Shown: in pieces, positions 11,038 through 21,566 of the stretch
Layout: every line of letters starts with the position of its first letter
How positions within the stretch are numbered: position 1 is the stretch's first letter
Assembly: GCA_003868215.1 (NCBI GenBank)
Contig: QWDQ01000029.1
Location: 1 to 64,000, forward strand
Length of the DNA: 64,000 bases
From: Pseudophaeomoniella oleicola
Lineage: Eukaryota > Ascomycota > Eurotiomycetes > Phaeomoniellales > Phaeomoniellaceae
Direction: 5' to 3'
Position numbers and translations under genes: made by a program
The notes under the pieces: model-generated
Databases searched by the model: none
What the model was told of the DNA's origin: nothing
The model's input: only the letters and a program-made list of their open reading frames with translations

Positions 11038-12367
11038 TCATCGATCTTCCGTGGAGTCTGCTGGAGGTTTTTGTCCGCAGACGAAATATCTGAAAAATCG
11101 GTCACATGGCTATCCGAAAAGTCGAAGGAGGAAAGATGCTGGGAGAACTTAGACTTACGCCCACTGGTAACCGTACAGCTTGGGATCACGAAATGCATTT
11201 CTTATCCTTGCACAAAAGACTTCAATTTCCTCAGGTTTCCACTGTTGTCGGTCGGTCACCTCGTTAGCTTCGTTCTACAAATCTGTTGTCGTTGTTTCTT
11301 TGGGGTGTTGAGGGGAAGTTGTAACTTGTCGCGAAGCAAAATGATTTCTGGACTTTACTCACCCCCATTTGATTTGAGAAGCGCCGGGAGCAAAAGTCCT
11401 TGACGCCGATATCTAGCCTGACTTGATTCCACTGTCCAATTTCCTGTTGGTGTTTATCCTTTGACCAGCCGCCGACGGTCCATGGCATCTTTTGTTCTTG
11501 TACATTGACGAACCCGGCTTCTTGGAGCCAGGCTTTCAAATGTGCGCCAATGTCGAATCTCATGCCTGCTTTCTCTCCGGCTTCTTCCATCATTTTCCCC
11601 CATTGTTTGAAAGGATGGTCGTCTTCGAGTTGAGCGTGGTCCGTGAAAAAATATAAGCTGGGTTCGGACTGGTCGAGCCAGCCGCCGGGTTTTAGGGCCC
11701 TTTCGAATACCTAGTGTAAGTACATGGTACAGACCAAGTATCGGAATGGGGATGATGAATGCGTCTGCATATTGCTCTCCTTGTCATAGACCTACCTATA
11801 AGCCTGACGATACAATTCAACCCAGTCAGGAACGGTTCCCAGCAGCTCCCGAGCGTGGACGAGGTCATATTTGTCTGAGTCGAGCTCCTCGCTGTTATAA
11901 TCATCGATCTCGAATACCGCATTCGGTGGAATCCATCCTGGTTGAATGGGTGACAGATCAATACCTTTGACCACTGCCTCGGGAAACTGGTCCGCTACAT
12001 CGATCACCCAGGCTCCAGTCCCAGTGCCGAGATCCAGAATCTGGTGTGGATTCTTCACCGGCGCGATGAAGGACTTTCCCTTCAACGCCAATGTCCAAAG
12101 ATGGTGGCTGAGATTCTGTTGATCTTGTGCTTCGGCATCATTTGGCCCCCAGTGTTCGGTCGATCCGTAAGCGTGATAGGTTCGACCATTTTCTTCCCTA
12201 TACTTCGTGATCGAGGACTTCAGCGAAGTGGTTGCAGTGCCCGCGAGTGAGCCTGAATAAGTCGAGTCAGTCTCCTCCGCCTCCTCTTCCTCCCCATTTT
12301 CGTTGAGAGCAGGCACTAGTTGTGGAGCGGGATCGTCCGCCGGCGTCGGACCGTTGTCGTCAGCCAT
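11038..12367 (-). CDS. LaeA-like SAM-dependent methyltransferase (TAM domain), four exons
   Basis: Exons 11796-12367, 11363-11699, 11159-11274 and 11038-11089 join through introns of 96, 88 and 69 bp to 358 residues. The first intron's acceptor must be at 11700 rather than the nearer TAG, because only that restores YRQAYR|ALKPGGW. The last tiny exon is supported by restoring YFVCGQKP, the closing motif of this family; without it translation would stop in the retained GTAAGT. SAM motif I, ILDLGTGTG, is at residues 110-118, followed by GIDLSPIQP. The acidic N-terminus is probably disordered. Family members include the secondary-metabolism regulator LaeA, but most are uncharacterised small-molecule or protein methyltransferases. 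It is divergent from the FAD monooxygenase across about 840 bp. Confidence 0.88.
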
Positions 12368-13205
12368 TATATCCTGCGTGGTGGGAAGCTTTTGGATGGT
12401 TACGGTAGCCAGAACATTCGGCAAGAAAACACATTCAAAAGAGCAGATAGTTCAATAGGAACCCCAACTTTAAGAGGAAGGCACTGGCCATCTTTCTGAT
12501 TAGCCTCGGATGTCGGCATGCCTGCAGTGACAGGGAGGGCCATCCGATTTGAAGCGTACATGTTTCCACCATGGAAGTGTCGGACAAGTACCGGGCGAGT
12601 GCCACGTTTTACAGGCCAAGAACAATGTTCGAGAGGGAGGTCGGGGGGAGATCTCGCGGCATAGGTGGCCGCATTGATGCATACCATACCCATGTGGAGG
12701 TAGGATTCGCGGCCCGACCCTGTTTAGTTTTCGGCAAAGTCTATGGAAGAAGACCCGGCCGTAGCCTACTGCAACTAACATACCCGAGTACTACAGTACA
12801 CACCTAGACTCGTCTGGGTTACTGTATCTCGGTGAATGCTTTCTGTTGCACGGTATCGGCAGTTGCATTAGGTTGTAGCTCAACTCGAGCAATGTACTAC
12901 GTAGCTCGGTAGTAACGATGATAGGCAGGTCGATCGACGGATGGGCCCCGTCCAACACGGGAAAGTCGAGAAGTTCCATTTGAGCTCGAGCACTATTACG
13001 TATTTGGATACGTACTACGTAGTAGTAGGTCATGGTATGACAGCCCCGCCTTACCACTGCTGTCCGTAGCATTACCACTCCGACTAACTCGCCAAAGGAA
13101 CGTCCTTCGGTCTGTCCTCTGGTACGCTGAGTGAAATCAGTGAGTATCCTGCTCGCCTGGCATTACCATTGAGGAGGACTTCATCTGTTCGGCCCTTAGC
13201 CCGCT
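12368..13205. promoter_or_regulatory. Bidirectional promoter region between methyltransferase and FAD monooxygenase
   Basis: About 840 bp separate two divergent starts. It holds two copies of the TACTACGTAG palindrome, at 12895-12904 and 13013-13024 (the latter the full 12-mer TACTACGTAGTA), 118 bp apart and nearer the monooxygenase. The same palindrome occurs in other intergenic regions of the window, so it is not specific to this pair. No gene is supported here. Confidence 0.4.
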
Positions 13206-15012
13206 ATGGCAAATTTGGACGACTCTGACTCTTTCCATGTCCTGATCATTGGGGCCGGTATGTCGATCTCTCGATGAAAACCCCACGTCGAATCGCCATG
13301 TTGACACTCTGCAGGTCCCGCAGGCTTACTTGCAGCACAAGCGCTTCAGAAGGTATACTTGCCCAAACAGTTATATCGATAGATGTGATTGGACTTGGTT
13401 AACGAGCGGACATCGTAGCAAGGCATTCGCTGCACAGTATTCGAACAGGCCGACTCCATTGTTGCTCGACCCCGTGATTGGAATTTCGGTATTTACTGGG
13501 CACAAGTGCCACTAGTGAGTCTTCTATTCTATATCGTGAGGAGTGACGACCATCTGAAACGGACAACGGGTGATCAATGCCCTTCTTGAACATCCTCAGA
13601 TCTTCGCATCAATTGGGACGATCTACTTGGAACCCAAGACTGACCGTATCACTTGATAGAGTGACTGCTTGCCTGATGAACTCAGCAACCGCGTCAATGG
13701 AGAATGCCAGGTGGATTCTCGAACACCTACCGGGGATGACTACATGCCTATTTATAACAGTCAGTCCGGAGAGCTACTGAAAGCGATACCCACGCCCTAC
13801 AGCATCCGACTACACAGACGGAATTTTCTTCGATTGATATCCACAGGTGTCGACATACGGGTAAGATCTTCTCCTTAGCTACGAGCTCTGCCCTTGTACT
13901 CATCGCAGTTAGTTTGGCAAAAGGCTGGCGAGCGTGGCATCAGATGGCAAAATGACAACAGCATTCTTTGAAGATGGAACATCTGAAAGTGGTAATCTAT
14001 TGATCGGTACCGAAGGAGCCCATTCGAAGGTACGCGAATTCTTGGTAGGAAAGGCTGAAGCACCTGTGATGAAATTGCCATTGGTTGCCACTGCTACGAT
14101 GGCCAAGTTACCAGCAGAAGCAGCTATACTCGCACAAAAACTACATCCGCGGTGTATGGTCACATTCCACCCATATGGCTACTTCACCTGGATTGGTGGT
14201 GAGTATGTCCTCCCCTGTGCACCAAGTACCGATGCTTAACTATTATAGTACATGACGCCTGGGAAGGAACTGCTCCAGGAGACTGGACTTTCATGATCAT
14301 CCAGTCGTGGATACCCAAGTCGCAACCTTATGACCCAGCCAAGCTCACTGGCCCAGCCATTCTACAAGATATGAAAGAACGTGCCAATTCCTATGGGGAA
14401 CCTTTCAGAACGATAATGCACTCTATTCCGGACGATACAAGGTGTTGGCATAATGAGCTCTCTTACTGGCTGCCACGGCCATGGGACAACCGAAACAGCA
14501 CAGTGACGATTCTGGGCGATGCAGCACATCCAATGACGTTCCGTACGTATTTCAAAGCGCTCTCCTGCCAATGCTCCTTTCCTACCGGCTGGGTTCAGAA
14601 CACAAAAACGACTGGCCATCCCCCCTCGTGTTCTCAGATGCACAAGACCCCACCGTACATCCCTTTTCCCTTTTGTTCATGAGCCTCACCTCAACCTTTC
14701 AAATCCCAAGATCGTGCTGACCATTTCCCTTTCTAACATTTATTTCTAGACCGAGGTCAAGGCCTCAACAATGCCATCCACGATGTCGCCAGTCTTGCCC
14801 GCCAGATCAAAGAAAAAGGTTTTGAGCCTCCATCCGACGGTAGCCCATCTGCGGTGTCCGCATACGAGCAGGAGATGTGGCAGAGAGGAAAAGAGGCCGT
14901 CTTGGCTTCTACGGAGAACAGCCTTTCCACCCACGATTGGAATACTCTCCTGCAATCACCATTGTTCACAGCTGGATTGGCGAGGAACGTTGGTGTCGAG
15001 AAAGAGGATTAA
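13206..15012 (+). CDS. FAD-dependent monooxygenase, seven exons
   Basis: Exons 13206-13257, 13315-13352, 13419-13514, 13660-13860, 13913-14198, 14249-14542 and 14750-15012 total 1230 nt, giving 409 residues. The joins restore the three hallmark motifs of the group A flavin hydroxylase family (FAD_binding_3): the N-terminal dinucleotide fold HVLIIGAGPAG, the DG-type block LLIGTEGAHSKVR and the FAD-ribityl motif ILGDAAHPM. The C-terminus continues RGQGLNNAIHDV. Such enzymes hydroxylate or epoxidise small aromatic or polyene substrates using NAD(P)H and O2; substrate is unknown. Intron 3 (13515-13659) and intron 6 (14543-14749) are the longest and could hide a micro-exon, but the flanking family motifs join directly. 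It is followed in the same orientation by a hydrolase and an aldo-keto reductase. Confidence 0.9.
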
Positions 15013-15840
15013 GCGTTACAGATCCTGTTTTAGGGAGAAGATCATGAAGACTGACAATCGTGGACGGGGAGATGAGGCAACAACATAGGGAGAGAGCAAG
15101 CAGATATGAACTGATTCAATCGGAGAGTATGCGCTGCTTTGCTTTGTCCATTGCCTTCCTTCTTGACCTACACAATAAATTATAAGAAAAAGTGAGAACC
15201 TACGATTTTTCCCGTGGGCCGTGAGAAAACCCCGGGAGCGATCGAATGGCGCTCCTTGTCTCTTCCCCAAAACATCTGGTTTCTCGCTTTGATAGTAGTA
15301 ACCCGTCATTCCATCTGCAACGTGGCGGAGAGGAAGTAGAAGGAGAAATGTTTTTTATTATTGATACGCACTGCAAAGAGTGTGGCATTTACATCTGAGA
15401 TATTTCGGAAGAGAGCGCCGCCGCCGCCGCCGCCGCCGCCGTTTTGATTTTACTAATTCGGTCTGATGTGCTTGCTTACCTTACGTCATTATTGTTTTTA
15501 TAATTTCGAGCTTCTGCTCAAGTATGCTGTAACGACGAATCGATATTATAATATTGGACTTGATCTGAAATTTGATAGTCGGTCTTTCTCTTCTTCATAT
15601 GGAGAGAGTATTTACAGAGATCAACGTCGTCGGGCTTAACCAGTAATCTCCGGGCTTTTTCTTTTTGGTCAATTCGATCATCTATTGGCTGTTACGGCAC
15701 TTTTCAATTGCGGCGAAGTCTCTTTGGACAAGGCTTCCGGCAATCAACTTATTCTTGTGAGTCTTATATCGAAAACATCTTGTCCTTCAATGCTTCCTTG
15801 AGCCAACAACGTGATTCACATCAAAGTCACTCTTGACACA
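15013..15840. repeat. Intergenic with (GCC)8 trinucleotide repeat
   Basis: Positions 15417-15441 hold eight GCC units plus one base. No gene is supported in the rest of the span, which should carry the terminator of the monooxygenase and the promoter of the alpha/beta hydrolase. Confidence 0.7.
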
Positions 15841-16779
15841 ATGGATCCTTTCAAGCTTCCTCTCAAGAACGGAGGTGTGGTGACGGGCATCCACAATCTG
15901 CCGCCACCCTCTACGTCTCCGGTCGAACACCGTCCTTTGGTGGTCGGCATCCATGGTGGCTCATATCACAGCCACTATTTTGATGCCGATACCAAGCATA
16001 CCGCTTCCGTATCCAGCAATGCCTACGGTGTGCCCTTTGTGTCCATCGATCGCCCTTGTTATGGGGGAACGACCTCTTTCTTACCCGTCCCAAAGGACTC
16101 CAGCTTCCCCAAAGAGACGGGCTCCTGGCTGCATCACTATATCCTACCGGCTCTGTGGTCCGAATTTGGGTTACCGAACGACTGCAATTGCATCGTGCTC
16201 CTTTGCCATAGTTTCGGCGTGATGGGAGGACTGGTCGCCGCAGCTATGCATGCACAGGACAAAGCACCGTCATATCCATTAGGAGGCATCATCATGGCTG
16301 GCTTAGGAGACAAACAGCACCCTAGCGCGAAGGCGAATCGCGTCACCGAACCCAACCACCCACCTGACCATGTCGTCTTTCCCTTGGAGATGAAGGACGC
16401 CATCATGTTGCGGCCAGGTACATTTCATCCAGAGATCCAGAAGCAAAGTCAGCGACTGGACTACCCGACTCCATTTGCAGAGATCACCAGCTTGGTCGAC
16501 TCATGGTTGCCCACTTGGAAAGAAGAGTGGGCGTCTCAAGTAACGTCCCCCGTGCTGTTCACTCTGGCGGACCAGGATTGCTACTTCGAGAGTAACGAGG
16601 AAGAAGTGAAGGTGTGCCTGGCAGCGTTTTCAAAGAGCTCCTCCGTTGAAGGTAGCCTGGTCAAGAATGCGACGCATTGCCTGGAATTGAGTTACTTGTC
16701 GCAGGCGTGGTATGCGCGGTGTTTTGGGTTTGCAATGGCATGTTCGGCTGGCCTTGCTATAAGCAGTAGTGCTAGCTAG
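15841..16779 (+). CDS. Alpha/beta hydrolase, 312 residues, intronless
   Basis: I start at the ATG at 15841; an in-frame GTG 30 bases upstream is not a likely start in this organism. The oxyanion region is VGIHGGSYHSHYF, the strand-order motif FVSIDRPCYGG follows, and the nucleophile elbow is LCHSFGVMGG, with Ser as nucleophile (Cys replaces the usual first Gly of GxSxG). The acid is probably in LADQDCYF and the histidine in NATHCLEL. No signal peptide or membrane segment is seen, so it is cytosolic. The family includes esterases, C-C hydrolases and hydrolases of secondary metabolism; the substrate cannot be read from sequence. It lies between, and co-directional with, the monooxygenase and the aldo-keto reductase, which suggests but does not prove a shared pathway. 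Confidence 0.88.
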   Translation: MDPFKLPLKNGGVVTGIHNLPPPSTSPVEHRPLVVGIHGGSYHSHYFDADTKHTASVSSNAYGVPFVSIDRPCYGGTTSFLPVPKDSSFPKETGSWLHHYILPALWSEFGLPNDCNCIVLLCHSFGVMGGLVAAAMHAQDKAPSYPLGGIIMAGLGDKQHPSAKANRVTEPNHPPDHVVFPLEMKDAIMLRPGTFHPEIQKQSQRLDYPTPFAEITSLVDSWLPTWKEEWASQVTSPVLFTLADQDCYFESNEEEVKVCLAAFSKSSSVEGSLVKNATHCLELSYLSQAWYARCFGFAMACSAGLAISSSAS

Positions 16780-17534
16780 TTCTATGAGGACAACGTTGAG
16801 CGAATGTCGCACACATTAGCTGAAAGGGATCTGGGCTGAGCTAAGTCCATGGGAGATGATGGCAGACCGGGACAGAGGAGGTTGCTGTAACAGGGTAGAG
16901 CAGACTTGCCGTCCTCTTTCGCCCAACGTGGCTCAAGATAAAAAGGTTCTCCGAAGCAGTATGGACACCTCTATACTTGCACAGGATAGCTACAGGATAA
17001 TACACTTTTACACCCTTGGCCGGTTACTTGGGTAGCATGATCAATTCATAGTTATATACTCTGTAGCGGATGACTGCACCAACTGTTCCGTCAAATGTTT
17101 ACTGTACCTCGAGATGGGTTCCTGCAGGCAATACCTGCAGGCAATATATATATTTCTCAAGCGCCAAGGACGGAGGGCGCATCTCTTATCTTGACTTTCA
17201 ACCCTCCTCCTTCCTACTCTGGAAAGACCTACGACAGCTACACTGCACGCCTTAGGATTCGGGACCGATCGTGCTCGCACTGTCTGGATGAGGATGATTT
17301 TCTCCCGTAAGTGAAGTCACAAGTTATGGGATTCATTGATATTCCTCCGAGGTGGGGAATATCGGAGTAGGTGAACATCAATGACGTGTTATTTATGAGA
17401 TCGATGATAAGGTCGATGATAAGGCGGGGGGTTATTGAAGATCGGCCTTGCGCATATCTTTACTCTACATATTACTACGAATTGACCCTGAGCTATAGCT
17501 GTATAGTTTTATATACTCTTTTCACTTGTCCACA
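16780..17534. promoter_or_regulatory. Intergenic upstream of aldo-keto reductase, small repeats and hairpin
   Basis: A 13-bp unit is tandemly duplicated at 17121-17133 and 17134-17146 (cctgcaggcaata). A 12-bp direct repeat gatgataaggtc/g occurs near 17402-17426. An inverted repeat gatattcc/ggaatatc (17338-17345 and 17356-17363) sits about 170 bp before the reductase start and could be an operator. No gene is supported. Confidence 0.4.
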
Positions 17535-18584
17535 ATGGCAGACGAGAAGAGAAAACCCAGAATCATCCTCGGGTGCATGACCTTTGGACCCGATGCAGAT
17601 AAAGGGGCTCGCGTAACAACACTCGAAGAATACAAGGAATGTCTGGACTATCTACAGCAGCATGGATACAACGAGATCGACACCGCTCGTTTGTATGTTG
17701 GCGGCAAGCAAGAGGCATGGACTGCAGAAGCTGGATGGAAAGAGCGAGGCCTGTCACTCGCCACAAAGGCCTATCCATCCCAGTTCGGCCTGCACAAGCC
17801 AGAGAATCTGCGCAAGATTTTTGAAACATCGCTCAAAGAGCTCAAGACGGATCGAGTCGACATCTTCTATCTACACGCGGCTGATCGTTCAGTGCCATTT
17901 GCAGAGACGCTCAAGGCGTGCGATGACCTGCACAAAGAGGGCAAATTCACTCGTCTCGGTCTCAGTAACTTCACGGCCTTTGAGGTCGCCGAGATCGTCA
18001 TCACCTGTAATGAACGAGGCTGGGTTCGTCCGACCATTTACCAGGGCATGTACAATGCCATCACCAGAGGTATTGAAACCGAGTTGATTCCCGCTTGTCA
18101 TCGTTACGGTCTCGATATCGTGGTTTACAACCCGATCGCTGGAGGTCTCTTCTCCGGGAAGATCAAATCAAAGGATATGGTACCCAAAGAAGGCCGATTC
18201 AGCGATTCCAGCCATACGGGAGCCAATTACCGTAAGCGTTACTATCGAGACTCCACATTCGAGGCCCTCCGAATCGTCGAAGAAGCCGCGTCAAAGGCCG
18301 GTCTCACAACAATCGAGATCGCGCTTCGCTGGATCGTTCACCATTCCGCCCTCGACTTCCACGATGGAACCCACCACGACGGCGTCATCGTCGGCGTCAG
18401 CAGCATCGACCAATTGAAGGGCAACATCGAAAATTTGGAAAAGGGCCCGTTACCGAAAGAAGTCGTCGAGGCTTTGGATGAGGCATGGCTGGTGTGCAAG
18501 CCCAATGCTGTACCATATTGGCACCTTGATCTCAAATACCAGTATAACACTCAAGAGGCGCTTTTTGGAAAGGAGAAGGAGTAG
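17535..18584 (+). CDS. Aldo-keto reductase, AKR7-like
   Basis: An intronless frame of 349 residues starting at the ATG at 17535 in a CACAATGGC context. It is a complete (beta/alpha)8 NADPH-dependent reductase of the aflatoxin-aldehyde reductase type. The start carries IILGCMTFGPD, and the catalytic tetrad is Asp49 and Tyr54 (EIDTARLY), Lys78 (ATKAYP) and His114 (YLHAADR). NADPH-site elements include LGLSNF, VYNPIAGGLFSG and VIVGVSS near the C-terminus. These enzymes reduce aldehydes and dicarbonyls or act in secondary metabolism. It is the last of three consecutive plus-strand enzymes; the two downstream ones lack introns while the monooxygenase has six. Length is normal for the family. Confidence 0.95.
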   Translation: MADEKRKPRIILGCMTFGPDADKGARVTTLEEYKECLDYLQQHGYNEIDTARLYVGGKQEAWTAEAGWKERGLSLATKAYPSQFGLHKPENLRKIFETSLKELKTDRVDIFYLHAADRSVPFAETLKACDDLHKEGKFTRLGLSNFTAFEVAEIVITCNERGWVRPTIYQGMYNAITRGIETELIPACHRYGLDIVVYNPIAGGLFSGKIKSKDMVPKEGRFSDSSHTGANYRKRYYRDSTFEALRIVEEAASKAGLTTIEIALRWIVHHSALDFHDGTHHDGVIVGVSSIDQLKGNIENLEKGPLPKEVVEALDEAWLVCKPNAVPYWHLDLKYQYNTQEALFGKEKE

Positions 18585-19358
18585 GTAGGTACTAGGAAAG
18601 GTCCCCCCCCCTTAGGTTACATACTTGATACCTACTATAATCATATATTAACTTCCCAGCCCCAAAAAGAATCTATAATCATATTTTCACATATATATAT
18701 ATATATATAAAAGGTCGACCACCTTCAGTGCTTAACCTACTCACTCTCCTTCTCCAGCTGGTAGCACTAACACCCATGGGACTTTTCTTATATATATATA
18801 TATCTACTGCCAACCTACCTACCTAACCTACCTAACCTACTACTTAGGTACCTATCCACCTAAACTGTAACCCGTCACGACTCAGCAAGTTTTAAATACC
18901 TGAGATACACACACACACACATCTCCCTCTCTGCCTCTCCCTCTTTCTTTCTTTCTTTCTCTCTCTCTCTCTATATGTGTAACATTGTTCAATTCAGTCC
19001 AGTCCAGTCCTTTCCCCTTCTTCTCTAAATTTTAAAAAATTTTGAGATTTTCAAATTACCTACCTACCTTATATAATGACTATTTATTCGCTGGCATTGG
19101 ATGGTTGGACTGGTTGGACTAGCCGCCCCTGCTTTTTTGCTTTTTCTTTTGTTTGGGTCCTGGTTGCAGTAGCAGTAGCTAAGAGTGAGAAGAATGAGAT
19201 TTCGTCCGTCCCGGGGAAAAGAGAAGGAAGAAGGTTTTGCTGTGTGTATGTGTTGGATTCTGTTGAAGGAAGGGGGGTTAAGAGAGTAGATGGGGGGGGG
19301 GGGGGGGGGTTAGTTAGGGGCGCTGTGTGATTGCGGATGGGAATGTTGATGGATAAAT

Positions 19359-19398
<40 letters not shown>

Positions 19399-21566
19399 TG
19401 GAAAGAGAATACCAAAACAATACGATCCCGGACGCATCACATGCAAGACATTGCCTGACTCATCCTCTAAGTATTGACAACCTGGCTGCCGGGCCTTTAA
19501 CAAGATGGAAGGCGAGAAGGGAAAAAAAAGGCAGGCAAACAAGAACCTGCATTTTTCCGCCTGTTTTTTCCTGCCTTCCTCCTCCTCCAACAACAACAAC
19601 AATAACAATAATAATAGCATCCAGCACACGGCTTGGACCTATCTCCTTCGTCTATGTTTTGCAGAATAGAGGACAAGACACCCCCACTCCCCCTTTCGGG
19701 TCTTGATCCCACTCTGGGATTCCCATCTGGTTCTGCGAGTAGTCTCAGAGATGGTGTTTTTCTTTCCCTCTATAAAGAGATGCTTTTTGGTTGATCTCAG
19801 ATGATGGGGGTTTGTTCCATGCGACGATGCATTCTTTCGTAAAAACAAATGGAAGAAGAGAGGACGGAGAGAGAGAGCGCGCGCGCGTGTGTATACAAAC
19901 TTCAGGGCCCCTAGGTGTACTAGAACCTTCTGCACCACATCAGGAATGTCTTTCTCTGAACAACCTTGCCAATGAGGTTGACATATGTACGATTGAATGG
20001 AATAAGTTTCGAATCAGACCATTATCTTATGTTTGGAGAGGGTTTGGTCCCTGGGAAGAAACCCTGTACACAATGTTCTCTCCCCGCCTGAAAAGATGAA
20101 ATTGCTCTTGACTGAATGCCGGGGTCGAAACGCCCTCCGCCTATATCAAAGCCGAGTCTCAGCGAATGGAACAAAAATATCGAGGGTGCAATAACTGCTG
20201 GGTGGTGCCAGAAGCTTGGGTTACCTGTAAGTTTTCTTCTCAGATGCACCCTGCCTCAGCTGCGCATAGGAAAGAGGCGAAAAGAAAAGAATGACGGGAA
20301 AAGAGTCAAAATACACCTTTTCGCCCGGTCATCACGGCGCTTACTGCGGCAAAGAAGAAAAAAGAACGCAAATTAGGCATATTTCCAATCTCCTCACCTT
20401 ACAGTCTCGCAGTACCCCAATTAAGAAATATTTGGGTTCGGGTGATTCGGGTTACTGTTTAGAATTGATCATGTTTTACTACGTAGTAGATTCCCGGAAT
20501 GTTTGATCTCATCAGATCCTTCCACTTGGGTACCGATTTTCGGTTTCTCCGTTCCATAATCACGTGGTTGAGCCGACCGATATGAACATGATGCCCACAT
20601 TCTTTCTTCGGAACCCTTTCAACCGTCAGCCGTTATGCTGACCGTTAAAGAAGTAACCCGTTGAACTAACCGTTGTGCCGACCGTCGTATTGACCTCACC
20701 CAGAAATCCGAGTTACCAACCAGATGATCTCTTTTAAGAAACACGCTCGAATCGACGAATCGACGGCCAAGTCTACGGAAGATCCACCTGCATTCTGCGT
20801 GGATGGGGATGCTGCAGAATGCCAAACAGAGCAGAATGTGCCATCGATGAAGCTGGATCTGCGGTGGAAGGAGGGATTTCGGGATTTCCCTTTGCAACTT
20901 GGCTGCTCTGCGAGATGACAGCTGCTCACCCCTAATTGCACCTCTGCAATGTCTGAATGTTTCGTAAGGGTATCACTGTCACGATCTCAAATCTTCGATC
21001 AAAGGCGATGCAGCTTCGATGGCTATTGGGACTCTGCTAATGATCTCGTAAAGAGAGTGTCACGTCCCAGTATTCGACCTTTGAATATCGAAGATGGTGC
21101 GTCACGATCGAAATGACAATATCGTCAACAAGTATCCTCCACCTGCCCGTATTCTGGATTGGTCTCCATGATCACCGAGAATGAGAAGATACCTTCATCC
21201 CGCCTTCGATATCCGTCTCATCCCACTTCAAGATGACAGACAACATACAACGTAATATCACTTGGCTGACTTACAAGCGTCCTGGGTTTCCTTTCAACAT
21301 TCCCAGGCTGGAGTAGACAGGGGGGTCAACAATCCGGTGGAGACCCACTTGAAAGGTGGACTGAGGAGATTGTCTTCGCTCCATTCCCCGTCACGAAACG
21401 AATACTTCGATCACAACAAAAGCATTGGACTTTGCATGGCTTCGAGACGAGACTTTTAAGTCCAGATCCCTTGGTATAATAAGACCCAGCATGGCATGGC
21501 TTGGGCAGTGAGGTGATCCGCAGCTATTTTGCATTTGGAGACGGTGTCTCCTGCCATTCCTTAAGT
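18585..21566. repeat. 3-kb intergenic stretch, simple-sequence-rich
   Basis: Between 18600 and 19620 the sequence is dominated by short tandem repeats: (TA)n near 18692-18709 and 18790-18802, CCTAC/CCTAAC repeats at 18812-18842, (AC)n near 18906-18920, (CT)n near 18945-18972, an 18-base G run at 19292-19309, (GT)n at 19361-19372 running into (GA)n at 19373-19398, and AAC/AAT runs near 19590-19615. A (GA)n(CG)n(TG)n run is at about 19867-19893. A palindrome TACTACGTAGTA is at 20477-20488. Long low-complexity frames here are not convincing genes. Confidence 0.7.

Noticed and set aside
12368-12424. 19-residue N-terminal extension of the methyltransferase
   Set aside because: The upstream initiator would be TTG; no ATG precedes 12367 in frame.
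15811-15840. Ten-residue N-terminal extension of the alpha/beta hydrolase
   Set aside because: It would begin at GTG, whereas the ATG at 15841 starts the conserved part.
19084-19629. 181-residue minus-strand frame rich in Leu, Pro and Ser/Leu dipeptides
   Set aside because: It is the translation of microsatellites (GA, GT and G runs); no domain and no splice context.
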